From Alkalihalobacterium alkalinitrilicum (GTDB taxonomy: Bacteria > Bacillota > Bacilli > Bacillales > Bacillaceae_F): a stretch of 64,000 bases of DNA. The stretch lies in contig NZ_KV917368.1 of NCBI RefSeq assembly GCF_002019605.1, forward strand, positions 5,157,885 through 5,221,884. The letters are read 5' to 3'. Position numbers and translations under genes: made by a program. Position 1 is the first letter of the stretch, and each line of letters begins with the position of its first letter. Shown piece after piece: positions 52,357 to 60,493 of the stretch. Below the pieces are notes generated by a model, which saw only the letters and a list, made by a program, of their open reading frames with translations, was not told the origin of the DNA and made no database searches.

Positions 52357-52466
52357 AGCGAACTCGTTATCAGCAAGTTGGAACCACGGGGAATCAGATG
52401 GAGTCTCGAACCCACCTGATTAAATCATCCCATCAACGCGACACTGAGAGGTGGAAGTCTTTTCCC
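52357..52466 (+). repeat. Interspersed structured repeat, family B copy 2
   Basis: GCGAACTCGTTATCAGCAAG followed by TTGGAACCACGGGGAATCAG matches copy B1 at 30878 for about 50 bp. Then CAGATGG ... CCCACCTG forms the same hairpin with a longer loop, and a GAGGTGGAAGTCTTT ending replaces B1's AAGTGGGGGTCTTT. It starts about 20 bp after the HMG-CoA lyase remnant. Confidence 0.7.
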
Positions 52467-52505
52467 AAAAAAACTAAATTAGAATAAAGTTTAAATCAAG
52501 AAAAT

Positions 52506-52556
52506 AGAAGGGGTAGCCAAGTCATAAGAATGACACGGCTGCTCCTTCTTTTGGTT
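52506..52556 (+). terminator. Hairpin terminator after repeat B2
   Basis: AGAAGGGGTAGCC pairs with GGCTGCTCCTTCT (two wobbles), followed by TTTGGTTTT. Confidence 0.65.
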
Positions 52557-52797
52557 TTATTGAAGGTATTTTAAATTATTTGGTAGATTTACTAAAAGTG
52601 AAAAAATCACATTACTCATTACCAAAAGCGATAAAAAAATTCAAATTGGTAAAAGTATTATAGTGTAGTCTCCAGCGCCTTATGTTAATCTGATATATAT
52701 GTCATTATTTTTGTTTTTATGCTAGATTTAATGGAATAAATTGCTTTTTTGTATCTCAATAATTACTAGTCCGTATTCTAGATGTTAGGAGTTAAAG

Positions 52798-53988
52798 ATG
52801 CAGAACACACCAAAATTGAGTGAAGAGCAACAGACGCTAAAATGGTTTTTGGGGTTATTTTATATTATATTTCTTGGATATGATATTTTCTATTTTTACA
52901 TTTGGAGTACAGAGCCAGGCTTATCGAATATAGGCATAGGCTATTGGCTTCATATTATAATGCTTTCCCTTTTACCAATCTCTATTTATTTAATAAAAAA
53001 GGGGAAATCCGAATCCATAAAATATATGTATTTTATAACTTTTTCATTACTAACAGTTATAAATGACATTATATACTATTGGGGTAGTTCAGTTAGTTAT
53101 AGTAGTGGTAATATAGTGGAAATATTCTTTGTTTTATTTTCACCTATATTTGTAAATAAAAATTTCTTTTTACTAGTATCTTTTGGGATGCTTTTAAAGT
53201 TTGCTCTTTTAGGATTAGTCCTACAAGACCCAGCCGTTATGTTTCCTATCCTTATCGTAGTTGTTTTGGCAATGGTCGCCTATATTCTATTAAATCGTTT
53301 TTTAAGTTATATTATGGCTGTAAAGACCTCGTATGATAAACAGCTAGAGGGAATTGTAAAAGGTATTATCGCAACATTAGAATTAAAAGATCCTTATACA
53401 CGTGGTCATAGTGAACGCGTAGCAGATTATGCTGTTATACTTGCAAAAGAGCTAGGAAAGTTCAAAAAAGATGAGCTTAAATCTTTTTATCATGTGTGTT
53501 TGTTGCATGATATCGGAAAAATTCACATACCAGATTCAATTTTAACGAAACCTTCTAGATTGACTGATGAAGAATATGAAATTATAAAAACACATCCTGC
53601 AGTTGGTGCAGAAGCAATTAAACATGTAGCAGGGATAGCGGATCATATTGATATCGTACGTTACCATCATGAGCGCTGGGACGGAAAGGGATACCCTGAG
53701 CAATTAAAGGGTGAAAATATACCTTTGCTTTCAAGAGTGACTGCGATTGCAGATGCATTTGATGCTATGACATCTTCAAGGTCATATCGTTCCGCATTAT
53801 CTGTTGAAGAAGCTTATCAGCGGATTGTGGATGGTAAAGGAACGCAATTTGATCCTAATTTAGTAGAGTTATTTAAAATAATATATCCATCTTGGTGTGA
53901 CTATCATAAAAAATATCCTTGGCAAGAAAAAAGCCTCGGTAAAGCTGTAGTGTCTAAAACAGGAGGTGAAACAATTGAAAATTCGTAA
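52798..53988 (+). CDS. Membrane-bound HD-GYP domain phosphodiesterase
   Basis: 396 residues behind TTAGGAGTTAAAG. An N-terminal half with five to six hydrophobic segments (about 15-180) serves as membrane sensor. The HD-GYP domain at about 185-370 has HSERVADYA, CLLHDIGKIHIPD (His237-Asp238), THPAVGAEAI, HHERWDGKGYPEQLKGE (His290, His291, Gly-Tyr-Pro at 298-300) and AIADAFDAMTSSRSYR. All metal and GYP residues are kept, so c-di-GMP hydrolysis is likely. It overlaps the start of a 21-codon peptide gene by 14 bp and is followed by a PqqD/M50 protease, so it may belong to a signalling unit. Confidence 0.9.
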   Translation: MQNTPKLSEEQQTLKWFLGLFYIIFLGYDIFYFYIWSTEPGLSNIGIGYWLHIIMLSLLPISIYLIKKGKSESIKYMYFITFSLLTVINDIIYYWGSSVSYSSGNIVEIFFVLFSPIFVNKNFFLLVSFGMLLKFALLGLVLQDPAVMFPILIVVVLAMVAYILLNRFLSYIMAVKTSYDKQLEGIVKGIIATLELKDPYTRGHSERVADYAVILAKELGKFKKDELKSFYHVCLLHDIGKIHIPDSILTKPSRLTDEEYEIIKTHPAVGAEAIKHVAGIADHIDIVRYHHERWDGKGYPEQLKGENIPLLSRVTAIADAFDAMTSSRSYRSALSVEEAYQRIVDGKGTQFDPNLVELFKIIYPSWCDYHKKYPWQEKSLGKAVVSKTGGETIENS

Positions 53989-54040
53989 GCTAAAAAAAAT
54001 CAAATTAACTTGCTGGTGGTGCACGTTTACTGGTCGTTAA
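53975..54040 (+). CDS. Putative 21-residue Cys/Trp peptide (RiPP or signal precursor)
   Basis: TTG 53975 behind a perfect AGGAGGTGAAACAA. The peptide has a strongly basic N-terminal half (MKIRKLKKIKL) and a distinctive second half, TCWWCTFTGR, with two Cys separated by two Trp. The start lies inside the HD-GYP coding end in another frame. A hairpin with T-rich tail follows at 54061, then the PqqD-like/M50 protease gene. Precursor peptide, terminator, processing enzyme is the usual order in RiPP and peptide-pheromone loci. Too short for homology; translation is supported by the ribosome site only. Confidence 0.6.
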   Translation: MKIRKLKKIKLTCWWCTFTGR

Positions 54041-54060
54041 GCGGCGAATCTTTAGATTTA

Positions 54061-54092
54061 CAGGATGCTAAGATAAACTAGCATCCTTATTT
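54061..54092 (+). terminator. Hairpin between peptide gene and M50 gene
   Basis: GGATGCTA-agataaac-TAGCATCC, 8-bp perfect stem, followed by TTATTTAATTT. A partial terminator here would give more peptide message than protease message. Confidence 0.65.
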
Positions 54093-54117
54093 AATTTACT
54101 TGAAGGGATCGTTTAAT

Positions 54118-55299
54118 GTGAAACTATCATTACAATCTCAAATTAAACTATTTCCACTGAATATAAGAAAAGATCAAAAGCATTATATCGTCGAAGAAAT
54201 CAATTCAGGTGACTTTTTTGAGATGCCTAAAATGGGTGTTGATGCCATCCGTTTAATCGAGAAGGGTGAATCATTAGAGAAAATAGACCTAGAATTAAAG
54301 ATAAAATACCCCGATTCCCCAGTTGATTTAGTAGATTTTGCTCAACAACTTTTGGAGTTGGAGTTGATTCAAGAAGTTGACGGGGAAACGGTTCACATAA
54401 AAACGAAAGATAAAGTAGAGAGAGAATATAAATGGATTAAGCCTCTAGTCGGACGCTTCTTTTTTAATCGATTAACAAACAAAATATATATGGTATTAGT
54501 TGTAGCTAATATTCTTTTTCTGATTATGAATCCGCAATTATTCCCAACTTACCGAGATTTATTTTTATTCGATGCAATAATGGCTAATATTCTAATTTGG
54601 ATGGGGATTTCCTTAATATTAGTTTTATTTCATGAGCTTGGCCATATATTAGCCGTCCGTTCATATGATTTACCTGCAAAACTAGGGATCGGAAATCGTC
54701 TTTTTTTGGTCGTTTTCGAAACTGATTTGTCAAACGCATGGAAACTTCCATCTAAGCAAAGAAATGTATTGTTTTTTGCGGGGATTTGTTTTGATCAACT
54801 GATGCTGTTCATTGTATTTTGTTTACAATTCTTTTTCCAGTTTAGTCATCCGCTTATTCTAGGTATTTTAGGTCTCATTGTACTTGATATCTTCATTAGA
54901 ACAATTTATCAATGTTGTTTCTATATGAAAACAGATTTATATTATTATTTTGAAAATATCACTGGGTGTTACAACCTTATGGAAAATAGTATGCAATATT
55001 TAAGTAAATGGGTACCATTTATAAAAAAAGATTCAAGCACTGAGGCTTTCGATGGAGAAGAGAAATTTGTTAAAATTTATAGTTTGTTTTGTGTCGTTGG
55101 CATCACTTTAACTTTTAGTGTATTTATATTTTATTTTATGCCTCAAGCTTTTTATGCGTACAGCAAAGCATTGCCGGAATTATTCCAACCGAATAACAAT
55201 CCATATTTTTGGGATGCCTTAGTTTTTATTGGCCAGTCCTTATTAATAGCTGGATTATTACTGTACTCTTTGATTAAAAAGCGCAAGATAGGAGAATGA
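54118..55299 (+). CDS. PqqD-like domain plus M50-type membrane metalloprotease
   Basis: About 393 residues from GTG 54118, chosen for AAGGGATC at good spacing over the TTG at 54100. Residues about 10-90 (FPLNIRKDQKHYIVEEINSG, FFEMPKMGVDAIRLIEKGES, VDFAQQLLELELIQEVDG) form a PqqD-like winged helix of the sort that binds leader peptides. Then five to six membrane helices, with zinc motif HELGH at 172-176 inside a helix (LILVLFHELGHILAVRSYDL) and a possible third ligand in YMKTDLYYYFENITG. It resembles YydH and other site-2-type proteases of RiPP gene clusters. Likely substrate: the upstream peptide. No radical-SAM or ABC exporter is beside it. Confidence 0.75.
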   Translation: MKLSLQSQIKLFPLNIRKDQKHYIVEEINSGDFFEMPKMGVDAIRLIEKGESLEKIDLELKIKYPDSPVDLVDFAQQLLELELIQEVDGETVHIKTKDKVEREYKWIKPLVGRFFFNRLTNKIYMVLVVANILFLIMNPQLFPTYRDLFLFDAIMANILIWMGISLILVLFHELGHILAVRSYDLPAKLGIGNRLFLVVFETDLSNAWKLPSKQRNVLFFAGICFDQLMLFIVFCLQFFFQFSHPLILGILGLIVLDIFIRTIYQCCFYMKTDLYYYFENITGCYNLMENSMQYLSKWVPFIKKDSSTEAFDGEEKFVKIYSLFCVVGITLTFSVFIFYFMPQAFYAYSKALPELFQPNNNPYFWDALVFIGQSLLIAGLLLYSLIKKRKIGE

Positions 55300-55428
55300 A
55301 GAATCCATACAAGATTCATCTGATTTTATAACAAGTAGCATTTGAATTAGGAATGGATGGCTTTTGCTCATGTCAAAGGCTATGTTTATTCTCAAGTGGA
55401 TTCTTTGATGAAAACCTACTAACAAAAC
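55300..55428. other. Short intergenic stretch, possible coding remnant
   Basis: A frame without start reads WMAFAHVKGYVYSQVDSLMK before a stop at about 55420. Not recognised; may be a relic or chance. Confidence 0.2.
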
Positions 55429-55471
55429 AAAGCTTGCAGGTGGGATTAAGCGTCCTTCTGCAAGCTTTTTA
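55429..55471. terminator. Bidirectional terminator between M50 gene and ubiD
   Basis: AAAGCTTGCAG / CTGCAAGCTTT 11-bp perfect stem with TT on the plus side and TGTTTTGTT on the minus side, between convergent genes. Confidence 0.85.
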
Positions 55472-55492
55472 TCGGTTTAACATATGAAAGTG

Positions 55493-57328
55493 CTAGTCAG
55501 TTATTACTCCTTCTAAACTTGCGCCTTTCAAAAAGAAACGTTGAATGTTTCGTTCAACTGCTGGATCAGGTATTAATGGTGGTGCGTGATGTGGTTTAGA
55601 CCTGGCATCAATGATCAGGTTGTCACATCCCCAATGTTTGTAGTCATAAAAGCTATTAACGCCATACATATCATGAGAAGGGTTACTACGTGTAAACGTG
55701 ACCCAAAGAAAATTACTGATTGTTTCGCTTAAAAATTCACTGTCATCACTTACAATGATGAGTGGGCAAGATGGTAGTGGTCCATTTGTTTTAATAGCGG
55801 CACTAAGTTTTTTCATTTCCTCTTCGGCCTTTTCATAACTCGTGAATTTAGTTGTATTAAAGGCGACAATTCCAGGCATGACCAAATGCGGATGGCTAAA
55901 CTCACTTAAAGCCTTCAATGCTTCAGGAACCTCTGTACAAAGGTCTCTTTTTTTGTCACCACAAGCAGCCAGAATAACCTTACTTCCTGTGTTTAATCCT
56001 GTACCTGTATAATCAAGTGTATCAATCGTTGTGTTTGTTTGAAAATGAATGTCTCTCTTGAGATCAATTCGTTCTAGGATATACGTTAAAAAATCGACTT
56101 CTTTGTGAGTATCTAGAGGCTTATCTTCCTCAGCTGCTATAAATAAATATTTAGCAAGACTAAGTTGCCCTGTACCTAAAATTCGATTTGCGATCGTTAG
56201 GAGCTCAGCTGGCTGTTTGACTTTTTGGTAAGGCGTGTAGCGTTCACTACCGATTGCAAATAGTAATGGGTGTACTCCCGCTGCATCAACAGCATGGACT
56301 TCTTTTGAACCAGGAATTTCTTGTTGGATAGCATCACCCGTTAATTCATGGATAAGATCACCGAATGCGGTGTCTTCTTGAGGCGGTCGACCAACAACCG
56401 TAAACGGCCAAATCGCATTTGGTTTCGCGTAAACTTTATGTACTCTCATTAATGGAAACTCATGGGTTAAGCTATAATACCCGAGGTGATCACCAAAAGG
56501 TCCTTCTGGTTTCGTTTCGCTAGGGTGTATTTCTCCTGTTATAACAAAGTCAGCGTCATTACTTATACAATAGCCATCTATATAACTATAGCGGAAGCGA
56601 TGACCAGAAAGCATACCTGCTACCGTCATTTCTGTTAATCCTTCTGGTAGAGGCATAACAGCAGCTAACGTATGGGCTGGAGGACCACCAATAAAAATAC
56701 TGACTTTTAATGGTGTACCTAATTTATTAGCTTTATGTTGGTGAACTCCAATTCCACGATGAATTTGATAGTGTAAACCAATTTCTTTATTCAATCCATA
56801 TTCATTTCCGCTAAGTTGGACTCGGTACATTCCTAGATTTGCGTTCATAATCCCTGGTTTGTCAGGATCCTCTGAATACACTTGGGGCAATGTAACGAAA
56901 GCCCCACCATCATCTGGCCAATGTTTAATTAGTGGTAAGTCAGAAATATTAATTTCCTGTGAAGTAACAGGGAGGCTATTGGACTTTTTGGCAGGTAATG
57001 CTTTCATGCCAGTTAGTCCACTGTTAATATGTTTAAAAGGGCTTTTTATAGCTTTGATCGGATCATTTCTTAAGCCGATCACGTTTTGAGTGGCATCCCA
57101 AGTGTTTCGAAAAATAAATTTACTCCGTTCTACAGTCCCGAATAAATTAGAAACCGCTCTAAATTTTGATCCTTTTACGTTTTCAAATAACAAAGCAGGT
57201 CCGCCTGCTTCAAAAACCTTCATATGTATAGCAGCCATTTCTAAATGTGGATCCACTTCTTCTTTTATACGTATCAAATGGCCACTCTTTTCTAGATCAA
57301 GAATACATTCTTCTAAATTACGGTACAT
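55493..57328 (-). CDS. UbiD-family prenylated-FMN decarboxylase (long form)
   Basis: 611 residues, the long form of UbiD, compared with about 490 of E. coli UbiD. N-terminal MYRNLEECILDLEKSGHLIR; the prFMN region NANLGMYRVQL and GLHYQIHRGIGVHQHKA; and the catalytic SETKPEGPFGDHLGYYSLTH with the E-x-P-EGPFGDH-x-GYY signature. It decarboxylates aromatic or unsaturated acids and needs prenyl-FMN from UbiX, whose gene is not in the window. Orthologues serve menaquinone/ubiquinone-like pathways or aromatic acid degradation; the substrate is not determinable here. Start ATG 57328 is preceded by GGAGCTTGAACC. Confidence 0.88.
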   Translation of the reverse strand: MYRNLEECILDLEKSGHLIRIKEEVDPHLEMAAIHMKVFEAGGPALLFENVKGSKFRAVSNLFGTVERSKFIFRNTWDATQNVIGLRNDPIKAIKSPFKHINSGLTGMKALPAKKSNSLPVTSQEINISDLPLIKHWPDDGGAFVTLPQVYSEDPDKPGIMNANLGMYRVQLSGNEYGLNKEIGLHYQIHRGIGVHQHKANKLGTPLKVSIFIGGPPAHTLAAVMPLPEGLTEMTVAGMLSGHRFRYSYIDGYCISNDADFVITGEIHPSETKPEGPFGDHLGYYSLTHEFPLMRVHKVYAKPNAIWPFTVVGRPPQEDTAFGDLIHELTGDAIQQEIPGSKEVHAVDAAGVHPLLFAIGSERYTPYQKVKQPAELLTIANRILGTGQLSLAKYLFIAAEEDKPLDTHKEVDFLTYILERIDLKRDIHFQTNTTIDTLDYTGTGLNTGSKVILAACGDKKRDLCTEVPEALKALSEFSHPHLVMPGIVAFNTTKFTSYEKAEEEMKKLSAAIKTNGPLPSCPLIIVSDDSEFLSETISNFLWVTFTRSNPSHDMYGVNSFYDYKHWGCDNLIIDARSKPHHAPPLIPDPAVERNIQRFFLKGASLEGVITD

Positions 57329-57829
57329 GGTTCAAGCTCCTATTTCTACAGTATAGTAATTGTGTTTGAGTAACCAAATAAAAAGGTTAGCTCTTTGTTG
57401 ATTTTACCCTCAAACAGTACACTAAATCAATTTGTATCTATTATTTTGTTTCTCTTTTAATTAATGTTTAAATAATTTTCGATCACTTTAGAAAAATTGT
57501 CTTCAAAAGTCTGTTGGTTTGCGTTACACTTTTATGCCGTTTAACTGAGACTAAAATCTCTTCCTTCTAGGATTTGATGAAACAAGAAAGGCCCACCCAG
57601 AGACTTTATTTTCAAAAAAATACTCATTTTTAAGGTGTCGACGGACACCGAGTACCTTATTTGTTCAAAGTAAGGTGAAATACTAGATTTAATAATTGGA
57701 TCAATTAGCTAGAGCAAGTGACCAATTAAATATCAATTCTATTCTGCCATTGCTTTTAAACGAAACATGAAACATAACCCCTTAATTTCTCGTATAAATA
57801 GTATGAAATTTTGCGAGGGGGCTTTTCAT
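57329..57829. other. Intergenic region with a family A fragment
   Basis: 57537-57580 (CCGTTTAACTGAGACTAAAA, then TCTAGGATTTGATG) resembles the 5' edge of repeat copy A3 (CCGTTTAACTAGCGCTAAGA) without the hairpin core. GTACCTTATT near 57651 recalls terminator sequences. No gene seen. Confidence 0.45.
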
Positions 57830-57952
57830 TTGAAGATTGTAAGTGAGACACAATACGGTGATGTTATTATTGAATCAGATACGATGCTTATGAGTGAGGT
57901 TAAAGGAAGCGTGACGGTATTATCTGGTGCTAAGCTGAATTTAATATTTTAG
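57830..57952 (+). CDS. Short bactofilin-like beta-repeat protein, possibly truncated
   Basis: 40 residues from TTG 57830 behind GAGGGGGC. GDVIIESDTMLMSEVKGSVT followed by VLSGAKLNLIF has the periodic small-hydrophobic pattern of a right-handed beta-helix turn as in bactofilin-type proteins. It stops after about one and a half turns, where longer relatives would continue, so it may be truncated. Good ribosome site and terminator nevertheless. Confidence 0.5.
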   Translation: MKIVSETQYGDVIIESDTMLMSEVKGSVTVLSGAKLNLIF

Positions 57953-57976
57953 AGAAATTAAACATAGTGAGTAATG

Positions 57977-58016
57977 GTAAAAGCCACTCAGATAAATAAT
58001 ACTGAGTCGTTTTTAC
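57977..58016 (+). terminator. Terminator upstream of malate synthase
   Basis: GTAAAA-gcc-ACTCAG pairs with CTGAGT-cg-TTTTTAC. Confidence 0.7.
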
Positions 58017-58084
58017 GTTGATTTAAGAACTCACCATTTTTTTGTAGTTCACTTTTTTCTGAATTGTTTCTTTTTTGATTTACA

Positions 58085-58117
58085 TGTTATATAATAATGT
58101 TATAATGTTATATAACA
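58085..58117 (+). promoter_or_regulatory. Palindromic operator overlapping promoter of malate synthase
   Basis: TGTTATATAA (58085-58094) and TTATATAACA (58108-58117) are perfect inverted repeats; a third ATGTTATA lies between them. TATAAT at 58090 and 58101 fit -10 boxes inside the palindrome, so a repressor here would block transcription. The regulator is not in the window. Confidence 0.6.
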
Positions 58118-58177
58118 GATGAAGGTACACGTATCTTCGCTCATTATTATGTGGCTATTTTAAGGAGGTAAATAAAA

Positions 58178-60361
58178 ATGAAAGACTATTTAAGTGTAGG
58201 AAATTTACAAGTAGCTTCAGCTCTTTATAAGTTTGTTAATACTGAAGCACTTCCAGGAAGCGGACTAACTAGTGAGCAGTTTTGGTCCAGTATGGAAACA
58301 TTAATAACTGAATTTGCACCCGAGAATAAAGAGTTACTACAACGCCGTGAAGAATTGCAAACAGCAATTAGTCAATGGCATAAGGAAAATAAAGATAATT
58401 TCAATTTTGAAGCGTATAAAACATTTTTACTTGATATCGGTTATTTAGAACTAGAAGTTGAAGATTTTGAGATTACAACGCAAAATGTCGATGAGGAAAT
58501 TGTTCTACAAGCGGGACCACAGTTAGTTGTTCCTGTTAATAATGCTCGTTATGCGTTAAATGCGGCTAACGCTCGTTGGGGAAGTTTATATGATGCCCTT
58601 TATGGAACGGATGCGATCCCAGAGGAGGATGGGGCTGAACGTGGAAAAGGGTATAATCCTGTGCGTGGTGAGAAAGTCATTTCCTTTGCAAAAGATTTTC
58701 TTGATCAAGTCGTTCCACTCGTCAATGCTTCACACAAAGACGTTGAAAAATATACGATTTCAAAAGATCAATTAGTCGTCGTACATAGTGGTGGGCAAAC
58801 AACTGAACTCCAGGATGCTACAAAACTAGTAGCCTATCAAGGTCACCCTGAAGATCTATCCACTATTTTATTAAAAAACAATGGATTACACTTTGAAATC
58901 CAAATTGATCGTGACCATTCAATTGGAAAGTCTGATCAAGCAGGTGTCAAAGATGTATTGATGGAATCGGCACTTACAACAATTATGGATTGTGAGGATT
59001 CGGTGGCTGCTGTTGATGCGGAAGATAAGGTAGAGGTATACCGTAATTGGTTAGGTCTGATGAAAGGGGATTTGACAGCGACATTCTTTAAAGGGAACCA
59101 AACCTTAACACGTGATCTGAATTCAGAACGATCGTATACATCATTATCAGGAGACACACTAACATTACGTGGGCGTTCGCTGATGTTTGTTCGTAATGTT
59201 GGACACTTAATGACGAATAATGCAGTGTTAGATCCAAACGGTCAAGAAGTTCCTGAAGGAATTTTAGATTGTATGATTACGAGTCTCATTGCGAAACACG
59301 ATCTATTGAAAAATAGTAAGCGTACAAACTCTACAAAAGGGTCTATTTATATTGTTAAACCAAAAATGCATGGCTCAAAAGAAGTTGCCTTTTCAAATCA
59401 ACTTTTCAATCGTGTCGAGGATTTGCTTGGACTTGAAAGAAACACATTGAAAATCGGTGTAATGGATGAAGAGCGTCGTACATCATTAAATTTAAAAAAC
59501 TGCATTAATGAAGTAAAAGAACGAGTTGTCTTTATAAACACTGGTTTCCTTGATCGAACAGGGGATGAAATGCATACTTCGATGGAAGCAGGGCCGATGA
59601 TTCGCAAAAGTGATATGAAGTCCTCAACTTGGTTGCAGTCATATGAACAATCGAACGTGAATGTCGGTCTTGCTTGCGGACTTCAAGGGCGTGCGCAAAT
59701 TGGTAAAGGGATGTGGGCATCGCCAGATTTAATGGCAGAAATGTTAAAACAAAAAGTAGGCCAGTTAAAAGCTGGTGCAAATACAGCATGGGTACCATCA
59801 CCAACAGCTGCAACGTTACACGCACTACATTATCATCAAGTCGAAGTCCCTTTTGTTCAAAACGAATTGAAAAAGGGCATTACTGATTTAAAAGATAGTA
59901 TCTTAGAAATACCAGTTGCTGCAAATTCTAACTGGAGTGCTGAAGAAGTTCAAAACGAATTAGATAATAATGCGCAAGGTATTTTAGGTTACGTTGTACG
60001 TTGGGTAGACCAAGGAGTAGGTTGTTCTAAAGTACCAGATATTAATAATGTTGGTTTAATGGAAGACCGTGCAACTTTACGGATTTCGAGTCAACATGTG
60101 GCAAACTGGATTCATCACGGAATTTGTACAGAAGAGCAAGTATTAGAAACAATGAAGCGGATGGCTGCAGTTGTTGATGAGCAAAATGAAGGCGACCCTG
60201 AATATCGTCCGATGGCAACGGACTTTGACAATTCGGTAGCATTCCAAGCTGCTTGCGAACTTGTTTTTAAAGGAATTGAACAACCAAGTGGCTATACGGA
60301 GCCAATTTTACATCGACGTCGCATCGAGGCAAAACAGAAGTTTGCGGCTCAGACAAAATAA
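58178..60361 (+). CDS. glcB: Malate synthase G
   Basis: 727 residues behind AAGGAGGTAAATAAAA, the full length of the G isoform (about 720). Condenses glyoxylate with acetyl-CoA to malate. [20 protein letters not shown] is the catalytic-acid region, SLIAKHDL and [20 protein letters not shown] follow. [17 protein letters not shown] carries the Arg and Glu binding glyoxylate/Mg, then [20 protein letters not shown] and [20 protein letters not shown]. No isocitrate lyase or glycolate oxidase gene is adjacent; glyoxylate might come from purine (allantoin), glycolate or acetate metabolism. Confidence 0.95.
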   Translation: MKDYLSVGNLQVASALYKFVNTEALPGSGLTSEQFWSSMETLITEFAPENKELLQRREELQTAISQWHKENKDNFNFEAYKTFLLDIGYLELEVEDFEITTQNVDEEIVLQAGPQLVVPVNNARYALNAANARWGSLYDALYGTDAIPEEDGAERGKGYNPVRGEKVISFAKDFLDQVVPLVNASHKDVEKYTISKDQLVVVHSGGQTTELQDATKLVAYQGHPEDLSTILLKNNGLHFEIQIDRDHSIGKSDQAGVKDVLMESALTTIMDCEDSVAAVDAEDKVEVYRNWLGLMKGDLTATFFKGNQTLTRDLNSERSYTSLSGDTLTLRGRSLMFVRNVGHLMTNNAVLDPNGQEVPEGILDCMITSLIAKHDLLKNSKRTNSTKGSIYIVKPKMHGSKEVAFSNQLFNRVEDLLGLERNTLKIGVMDEERRTSLNLKNCINEVKERVVFINTGFLDRTGDEMHTSMEAGPMIRKSDMKSSTWLQSYEQSNVNVGLACGLQGRAQIGKGMWASPDLMAEMLKQKVGQLKAGANTAWVPSPTAATLHALHYHQVEVPFVQNELKKGITDLKDSILEIPVAANSNWSAEEVQNELDNNAQGILGYVVRWVDQGVGCSKVPDINNVGLMEDRATLRISSQHVANWIHHGICTEEQVLETMKRMAAVVDEQNEGDPEYRPMATDFDNSVAFQAACELVFKGIEQPSGYTEPILHRRRIEAKQKFAAQTK

Positions 60362-60373
60362 AAGCCTATAATA

Positions 60374-60416
60374 AACCAGTGTGGTGGAAGTATATATCCC
60401 AACACACTGGTTTTTT
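60374..60416 (+). terminator. Terminator of glcB
   Basis: AACCAGTGTG / CACACTGGTT 10-bp stem followed by TTTT. Confidence 0.88.
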
Positions 60417-60493
60417 AATGTTACTATTAATAGTAAAGAGTACGATTAGTAGTTAATTTTGAAGAGGTAATTATACATAAGGGAGTGGAATAG

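Larger units (their letters stand above)
51905..52797. other. Long intergenic region with HMG-CoA lyase remnant and repeat B2
   Basis: Holds the pseudogene 51941-52335, repeat B2 at 52357-52466 and a terminator at 52506-52556. From 52560 to 52797 only AT-rich sequence with the presumed promoter of the HD-GYP operon. Confidence 0.7.
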
